This document shows positions 14,115 through 18,696 of a stretch of 18,696 bases of DNA, one piece after another. Under the pieces are notes generated by a model that had not been told where the DNA came from, searched no databases, and worked only from the letters and a program-made list of their open reading frames with translations. The stretch's first letter is position 1; the number at the start of each line of letters is the position of its first letter. The DNA is from Bacteroidota bacterium (GTDB lineage Bacteria; Bacteroidota; Bacteroidia; Flavobacteriales; Flavobacteriaceae), in the NCBI GenBank assembly GCA_024278565.1, contig JAJRSY010000066.1, positions 1 to 18,696 on the forward strand, read 5' to 3'. Position numbers and translations under genes: made by a program.

Positions 14115-16019
14115 ATGAGCAAAATCATAGGAATAGATTTAGGTACGACCAACTCTTGCGTCTCAGTAATGGAGGGTAGTGAACCAGTTGTTATACCAAA
14201 TGCCGAAGGAAAACGAACAACACCTTCGGTCATAGCATTTGTAGAAGGTGGTGAAATTAAAGTAGGTGACCCTGCGAAAAGACAAGCGGTGACTAACCCT
14301 ACAAACACCATTTATTCGGTCAAGCGGTTTATGGGAAATAAATTCTCTGAATGCAAAAAAGAAATTGATAGAGTACCCTATAAAGTGGTAAAAGGAGATA
14401 ACAATACACCTCGAATTGATATTGACGGGCGTTTGTACAGTCCGCAAGAACTATCTGCCATGATTCTTCAAAAAATGAAGAAGACCGCAGAAGATTATTT
14501 AGGACAAGATGTTACTAGAGCGGTAATTACCGTTCCGGCATACTTTAACGATGCCCAAAGACAGGCTACGAAAGAAGCAGGTGAAATTGCCGGACTTACA
14601 GTTGAACGTATCATTAATGAACCAACCGCCGCTTCTTTGGCGTACGGTATGGATAAAAAGAATGTAGATCAAAAAATAGTTGTTTTTGACTTTGGGGGGG
14701 GTACACATGATGTGTCCGTCCTTGAACTTGGTGATGGCGTTTTTGAAGTATTGGCAACTGATGGTGATACCCATTTGGGTGGTGATGATGTGGATCAAAA
14801 GATAATCGATTGGTTGGCTGATGAATTCAAGAAAGACGAAAGTATAGATCTTCGTGACGATGCCATGGCTTTACAACGTTTGCGTGAGGCTGCTGAAAAA
14901 GCAAAAATAGAGTTATCGTCTTCTGCACAGACTGAGATCAATCTGCCCTATGTAACGGCAACCGGTTCGGGACCCAAGCATTTGGTTCGCACTTTGACCA
15001 AAGCGAAGTTCGAACAATTGATCGTTGATTTGGTAAAAAGAACAATAGAACCCTGTCAGTCAGCTTTAAAGGCCGCAGGTTTGTCAAAAAGTGATATCGA
15101 CGAGATCATCTTGGTAGGTGGGTCAACACGTATACCGGCAGTACAGGAAGCGGTTGAGAAGTTCTTTGGAAAAAAACCTTCAAAAGGTGTCAACCCTGAT
15201 GAGGTCGTGGCCGTGGGCGCCGCAATTCAAGGAGGTGTATTGACCGGCGATGTGAAAGATGTGCTGCTGTTGGATGTTACCCCGCTATCAATGGGTATCG
15301 AGACCATGGGTAACGTGTTCACCAAATTGATAGAGGCCAATACCACCATACCCACCAAAAAATCACAGGTGTTCTCTACGGCGGCCGACAATCAGCCATC
15401 GGTAGAGATCCATGTGCTGCAAGGCGAGCGTTCTATGGCCGCGGATAACAAAACCATTGGGCGTTTTCATTTAGATGGAATACCCCCTGCCCAGCGTGGC
15501 ACCCCACAGATCGAGGTTACCTTTGATATTGATGCCAATGGTATCATCAAGGTTTCGGCGACCGATAAGGCGACCAACAAAACTCAGGATATCAGGATCG
15601 AGGCTTCCTCAGGTTTGACCGAAGAGGAAATCAAGAAAATGAAGGCCGAGGCAGAAGCAAATGCGGAAGCTGATAAAGAGGCCAAGGAAAAAGCCGATAA
15701 ACTGAACGAAGCTGATGGAATGATCTTTCAGACCGAAAAGCAGCTTACCGAATTTGGTGATAAATTGTCAGACGACAAGAAGAAACCCATTGAGGAAGCT
15801 TTGGATGAATTGAAAAAGGCTTATGAAAGCAAAGATCTGGCAGTTATCACCCCGGCTTTGGATAAGATAAACGAAGCATGGAAAGTGGCCTCTGAGGAAA
15901 TGTACAAAGCTCAGGCAGATGCACAGCAAAACGGATCTGCTACTGAGGAAACAGCCTCGACCGAAGGTAATGCAGAAAGTGACGATGTAGAGGATGTTGA
16001 TTTTGAGGAAGTGAAATAG
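14115..16019 (+). CDS. dnaK: Molecular chaperone DnaK (Hsp70)
   Basis: A full-length Hsp70 of 634 residues that binds unfolded segments of client proteins in an ATP-driven cycle with DnaJ and GrpE in the cytoplasm. The ATPase domain (about 1-385) begins IIGIDLGTTNSCVSVMEG and includes AVITVPAYFNDAQRQATKEAG, the phosphate-2 loop DFGGGTHDVS (D192-S201) and ILVGGSTRIPAVQ. The linker DVLLLDVTPLSMGIET leads into the beta-sandwich peptide-binding domain. A helical lid follows, ending in an acidic, disordered tail closing with DVEDVDFEEVK. The His in GGGTHDVS is the usual variant in this phylum rather than a defect. grpE and dnaJ are not adjacent. Transcription ends at a strong hairpin just downstream. 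Confidence 0.98.
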   Translation: MSKIIGIDLGTTNSCVSVMEGSEPVVIPNAEGKRTTPSVIAFVEGGEIKVGDPAKRQAVTNPTNTIYSVKRFMGNKFSECKKEIDRVPYKVVKGDNNTPRIDIDGRLYSPQELSAMILQKMKKTAEDYLGQDVTRAVITVPAYFNDAQRQATKEAGEIAGLTVERIINEPTAASLAYGMDKKNVDQKIVVFDFGGGTHDVSVLELGDGVFEVLATDGDTHLGGDDVDQKIIDWLADEFKKDESIDLRDDAMALQRLREAAEKAKIELSSSAQTEINLPYVTATGSGPKHLVRTLTKAKFEQLIVDLVKRTIEPCQSALKAAGLSKSDIDEIILVGGSTRIPAVQEAVEKFFGKKPSKGVNPDEVVAVGAAIQGGVLTGDVKDVLLLDVTPLSMGIETMGNVFTKLIEANTTIPTKKSQVFSTAADNQPSVEIHVLQGERSMAADNKTIGRFHLDGIPPAQRGTPQIEVTFDIDANGIIKVSATDKATNKTQDIRIEASSGLTEEEIKKMKAEAEANAEADKEAKEKADKLNEADGMIFQTEKQLTEFGDKLSDDKKKPIEEALDELKKAYESKDLAVITPALDKINEAWKVASEEMYKAQADAQQNGSATEETASTEGNAESDDVEDVDFEEVK

Positions 16020-16040
16020 AAATCACATAATTCATATCTT

Positions 16041-16078
16041 AAGACCTGTCCGTTTCAACGGGCAGGTCTTTGTATTTT
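16041..16078 (+). terminator. Rho-independent terminator of dnaK
   Basis: AAGACCTGTCCG (16041-16052) pairs with CGGGCAGGTCTT (16059-16070), with a single G-U pair and a TTTCAA loop. The 12-bp stem is followed by the T-rich tract TGTATTTT. It lies 22 bp after the dnaK stop. Its core CCTG(T/C)CCG...CGGGCAGG resembles the palindromes at 10989-11005 and 7879-7895. Confidence 0.85.
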
Positions 16079-16139
16079 ACGGATCTTTTTGAGTTGGTTT
16101 TCCAATGTTTCCGTAATTATCGAGTAATTTAGCCTCCCT

Positions 16140-17069
16140 ATGGTAAAAAACTACTATTTTTTATTCTTTTTGATTTTTGGACCTATTTGTCTTTTATCCC
16201 AAGAGATAAAAATTTTCACCACTGCAGATTTCGATTTGAAGGGAAAGGTGAAAACGTGCTTAGTAAGTACCAACTACGGTAAAGAAGAGTATGACTTCAA
16301 TGAACAAGGTTTGTTGACCAGGGCCGTTACCCGTTATAACGACACCGATTATGATATTGCACTTTATAAGTATGCGAATGGGGAACTCTTGGAAAAACGT
16401 TTTGAAAATTATCGAAACAACGTCTTTGACAGTATTACTTCGATTGCTAATTTTTATCAAATTGGTACCATTTCAAAAAGAAAGGTCATCGAGCGAATAA
16501 TGACCTATACCAAAGAATTTTTGGGTCAGAACGTATATAGTTATGACGATAAAGGGCGATTGACGAAAATTGAAAGTGCCGATACAGATGGTATTGATGA
16601 AACTACAATTTCACATACTGATGGTAAAGGTGAAAAGACTACAACTTACAAATTAAACGGAACAATTCAGAAATCAGTTCGCACTTTGACTGAGGTAAAA
16701 AACAACAGTTTTGCTCAAAAAACGTTATCGACCAAAACATTTTTAAATGGCATACCAGATAGGGCTGTGGAAGAGGTTTATGATTCAAACAATAAACTTG
16801 TAAAGCAAACTAAATACGTATATGATGATAGAACCAAAGAACTGGTGTCAAGTGAAATACTGGTTCTTACCTATGATAATTTGGGAATGTTGTCAAAGAC
16901 TGAAATCAAAAACAAACCCTTAACCGAGGTCAAAGAATACATTTACCAGTTAGATGATGGACTCAGCGGTAATTGGATAAAGGAAATCATTACCCCTGAC
17001 AACACTTACACCACACGAAACATCAGTTACTACAAAAATGAACAAGATGGGGATGCTGAGAAGAATTAG
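16140..17069 (+). CDS. Secreted protein with YD/RHS-like repeats, function unknown
   Basis: A 309-residue protein with a Sec signal (MVKNYYFLFFLIFGPICLLSQ, cleavage probably near residue 20-21; no lipobox). The mature chain is beta-rich and carries degenerate YD-type repeats: YDFNEQGLLTRAV, YSYDDKGRLTKIES, YVYDDRTKEL, LTYDNLGMLSKTE and YIYQLDDGLSGNWIKEI. This spacing is found in secreted flavobacterial proteins of unknown role and, in much longer form, in RHS proteins. It has no RHS core cage length, no toxin domain and no C-terminal sorting domain that I can see, so a toxin role is not supported. It stands alone after the dnaK terminator. The start at 16140 is the only one that leaves the signal peptide whole. 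Confidence 0.8.
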   Translation: MVKNYYFLFFLIFGPICLLSQEIKIFTTADFDLKGKVKTCLVSTNYGKEEYDFNEQGLLTRAVTRYNDTDYDIALYKYANGELLEKRFENYRNNVFDSITSIANFYQIGTISKRKVIERIMTYTKEFLGQNVYSYDDKGRLTKIESADTDGIDETTISHTDGKGEKTTTYKLNGTIQKSVRTLTEVKNNSFAQKTLSTKTFLNGIPDRAVEEVYDSNNKLVKQTKYVYDDRTKELVSSEILVLTYDNLGMLSKTEIKNKPLTEVKEYIYQLDDGLSGNWIKEIITPDNTYTTRNISYYKNEQDGDAEKN

Positions 17070-17138
17070 GTGTTTGGCGATAAGTAACGGCTACCATTGG
17101 TTTTCATATTCTTAAACCGGGGCCTCTCACTTGAATAA

Positions 17139-17714
17139 TTATAGACTTTTGAATTTTGTTATTTTGATAGATTTCCATTCCTCTTTCAAAATACCGTAAC
17201 AACATGTACTTCGTCTAAAACCCCCTTTTGTAATTATATTTTTTCTTAGGATACCTTCTAAGGTAGCCCCTAATTTTTCCGCCGCTTTTCGCGATCTGAT
17301 ATTTCTTTCATCAATTCGAAACCCGACTTTTTCAATTCCCATTGTTTCAAAAGCGTAGCTGAGCATCAAAAACTTCATTTGATGGTTAAAGCCCGTGCCC
17401 TGCATGTTAGGCGAGATCCACGTCCAACCAATATGTAGCACTTTGTTTTTGGAATCTATATTGCCAAAACGGGTGCATCCCACACATTCAGAGGTCTTAT
17501 TGTTGTATATGGCAAACGGAATCGATTTTTCTGCCCTTGCCTCATCCAAAGCATTTTTAACGTATGTGCTTAGCTTGTCTTTCGTAGAGACATCGGTGCT
17601 GCCATAGCGATATAGATCTACCTGTTGGGCCACGGGCCAAAGCTCTAAGCTGTGGGCTTGCTTTAAGGATGTCAGTTGTACCAAGCCATTTTCTAGAACA
17701 ATATCGCTCCTCAT
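17139..17714 (-). CDS. GNAT family N-acetyltransferase (RimJ/RimL-like)
   Basis: A 191-residue acetyltransferase that would move an acetyl group from acetyl-CoA to an amine. The N-terminal half has the RimJ/RimL-type layout (LENGLVQLTSLKQAHSLELWPVAQ). IPFAIYNNKTSECVGCTRFGNID and IGWTWISPNMQGTGFNHQMKFLMLSYAFE carry the acetyl-CoA-binding motif A in the form QGTGFN. The following FRIDERNIRSRKAAEKLGATLEGILRKN is the conserved motif B of this group. Substrate unknown: a protein N-terminus, an amino acid or a drug are all possible. Its ATG overlaps the stop of the second frame of the upstream hydrolase (ATGA, 17714-17711), so the two are translationally coupled. No terminator is apparent in the 69-bp convergent spacer to the YD-repeat gene. 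Confidence 0.88.
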   Translation of the reverse strand: MRSDIVLENGLVQLTSLKQAHSLELWPVAQQVDLYRYGSTDVSTKDKLSTYVKNALDEARAEKSIPFAIYNNKTSECVGCTRFGNIDSKNKVLHIGWTWISPNMQGTGFNHQMKFLMLSYAFETMGIEKVGFRIDERNIRSRKAAEKLGATLEGILRKNIITKGGFRRSTCCYGILKEEWKSIKITKFKSL

Positions 17715-18357
17715 TGGATTAGTTCGTTTAGTAGGTCTTTTTTCACTTCATGACCTCCTTTGAAAATTAACTGTTCAGCCCTATTGCTGAAGAGCGATTT
17801 TATTTTTAAGGTTTCCTTTTTTAGTATTTCCTTAGTGAGGTATTCGTCTTTGTCACCTACTAAAACCGTTACTTTTGTGTTGTTTTTTGTAAAAAATCGA
17901 AATCGGTTGTGGTTAGTTCATTGGGTATTCCCCCTGCATACAAAACCAATTGGGTGCATTTCAATTGCCTGTGCACTACCCATCTTGTTGCGATAGATAC
18001 ACCTTGCGAAAAACCAAAAACAATAAGATTGCAATGGGCAGGAAGTTGTTCAGCGGCCAAAACGGCATCTAGATAAGCGAGCACGTTTTTGGTCTCCATA
18101 ACTGTATTTTCTTTGGTCAGCCAACTTGCGCCCACATGGCGGTATTCATTTTTTAAATAATATTTAGAAGGAGCCTGTGGGGCAATGATATAGTTTTCGA
18201 CAGCAGGAAGCTCATCAAAATAATTTAAAAAATACTTACTCAAATACCCAATGCCATGCAGTACGATCCAAATATTTTTAGTCCTTTTCGACAAGGTATT
18301 TAAGGTTTCGTATGAATTTGTTGTGATATAGTTGGTCTGTTTTTTTTGTTTGAACAT
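17711..18357 (-). CDS. Alpha/beta hydrolase (esterase-like), interrupted by a frameshift
   Basis: An about 215-residue serine hydrolase split over two frames. The first (18357 to a stop at 17869-17871, 162 codons) begins MFKQKKQTNYITTNSYETLN. It holds the oxyanion-loop motif VLHGIGYLS, IIAPQAPSKYYL and the nucleophile elbow GFSQG (S117). The second frame continues with TKVTVLVGDKDEYLTKE, the expected acid motif, and FKGGHEVKKDLL, the expected catalytic histidine. It ends at a TGA overlapping the GNAT start. The two halves join at 17870-17917, which contains A and T homopolymers and a CA repeat. The first frame alone would lack two triad residues. Causes may be a sequence error, a true mutation or a -1 ribosomal shift. 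The family resembles phospholipase/carboxylesterases; substrate unknown. A start at 18396 is possible but intrudes into the divergent promoter region. Confidence 0.8.
17890..17896 (-). other. Possible -1 slippery heptamer or indel site in hydrolase gene
   Basis: On the coding strand the zero-frame codons GAT TTT TTA CAA contain T TTT TTA, the classical X XXY YYZ slippery pattern in the right phase. A -1 shift here enters exactly the frame that encodes the missing acid and histidine motifs. A second heptamer, A AAA AAC (17888-17882), follows but is in phase only for the shifted frame. No strong downstream stem was recognised, which weakens the programmed-shift reading. A single lost T or a duplicated CA (near 17876-17879) explains the same data. 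Confidence 0.4.
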
Positions 18358-18424
18358 AGTTTTAAATCTAATATAAAGTAACGCCTTTTGTTGCAAACGG
18401 AATGCGTAATTTTACAAAAAAAAC

Positions 18425-18696
18425 ATGAACGAATACAAAGATAAAATTCTTGAGGTCTGTAACGCATCTTCTAAAAACACTTTGATGGAGACTTTGAAAA
18501 TAGAATATATTGATGTAGGGGAAGATTTTCTGATAGGCAAAATGCCTGTCAGCCCTAAAGTACACCAACCTGACGGGGTGTTGCATGGGGGTGCGATGGT
18601 GGCCTTGGCAGAAAGTGTGGGCAGTACGGCCTCTTATATTTTTCTTGATGCTGAAAAGTTTTTTGTGAGGGGAATAGAAATAGCCGCCAACCATGT
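18425..18696 (+). CDS. PaaI-type hotdog thioesterase, 3' end cut by window
   Basis: The frame opens at an ATG at 18425 (MNEYKDKILEVCNASSKNTLMETLKIEYIDV...) and runs through the window end, 90 codons plus one base. Family members are about 140 residues, so roughly a third is missing. The PaaI hotdog signature HQPDGVLHGGAMVALAE (47-63) has the conserved HGG loop and a candidate catalytic glutamate (E63). Such enzymes hydrolyse acyl-CoA; in Bacteroidota this subgroup is commonly found beside menaquinone genes, where it acts on 1,4-dihydroxy-2-naphthoyl-CoA, but those genes would be outside the window, so this is inference. It is divergent from the hydrolase gene across 67 bp; TAATTTTA (18410-18417) with TTTG (18390-18393) is a weak promoter candidate. 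Confidence 0.88.
   Translation, partial: MNEYKDKILEVCNASSKNTLMETLKIEYIDVGEDFLIGKMPVSPKVHQPDGVLHGGAMVALAESVGSTASYIFLDAEKFFVRGIEIAANH

Noticed and set aside
14694..14701. G8 run inside dnaK as a phase-variation tract
   Set aside because: It encodes the essential GGG of the phosphate loop, the frame is intact, and dnaK is not a plausible target for on/off switching.
14115..16019. The His in GGGTHDVS as a defect of DnaK
   Set aside because: I know this residue as the usual form in Bacteroidota DnaK; the rest of the chaperone is intact.
16140..17069. YD-repeat protein as an RHS-type polymorphic toxin
   Set aside because: It is far too short for an RHS cage and shows no toxin tip, autoprotease motif or adjacent immunity gene.
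1..18696. CRISPR array, tRNA or rRNA genes
   Set aside because: No regularly spaced repeats and no tRNA-like cloverleaf or rRNA segment were recognised on either strand; the repeats found are palindromes without regular spacers.

Overview
The window looks like chromosomal DNA of a marine-type member of the Flavobacteriaceae (Bacteroidota). The support is indirect but consistent. The DNA is AT-rich and Shine-Dalgarno sequences are weak or absent. The pheT leader carries the Bacteroidota promoter pattern (TTG, about 20 nt, TAnnTTTG). There are many short Bacteroidota-style lipoprotein signals, a short LeuA without an allosteric domain, a DnaK with the GGGTHDVS variant common in this group, and families typical of the phylum (DUF4252, DUF1080 paired with a Gfo/Idh/MocA oxidoreductase). 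No tRNA, rRNA or CRISPR array was seen.

Layout, left to right. Minus strand: the first 650 codons of pheT, cut by the window edge, with its promoter. Plus strand: a thioredoxin-like lipoprotein with two tandem N-terminal modules. Minus strand: leuA-leuB, with a 1-bp stop/start overlap. Plus strand: a 514-residue helical protein of unknown function followed closely by a DMT/EamA transporter. Minus strand: panB, rluA-type pseudouridine synthase and a DUF4252 lipoprotein, a compact three-gene unit. Then about 1.07 kb without a convincing gene (10510-11578). It holds a terminator-like hairpin, a 252-bp multi-hairpin repeat built on CCTGCC...GGCAGG palindromes, and a decayed IS200/IS605-type transposase fragment. 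Minus strand: DUF1080 lipoprotein and Gfo/Idh/MocA oxidoreductase. A 434-bp spacer holds a 141-bp MITE-like element with perfect 14-bp inverted ends and 8-bp target duplications. Plus strand: dnaK with a clear terminator, then a secreted YD-repeat-like protein. Minus strand: an alpha/beta hydrolase interrupted by a frameshift and translationally coupled to a GNAT acetyltransferase. Plus strand: the start of a PaaI-type hotdog thioesterase, cut by the window edge.

How the genes fit together. Most are housekeeping: translation (pheT, rluA), protein folding (dnaK), leucine synthesis (leuAB) and pantothenate synthesis (panB). LeuA and PanB both consume 2-ketoisovalerate. The DUF1080/Gfo pair has the composition expected for the oxidative 3-keto-glycoside route of glycan breakdown in the cell envelope. 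The most unusual items are non-genic or disrupted: the MITE, the repeat cluster next to a transposase remnant, an identical copy of that palindrome lying in frame inside the EamA transporter, and the frameshifted hydrolase, whose missing catalytic residues sit in the other frame behind a U UUU UUA-type heptamer.
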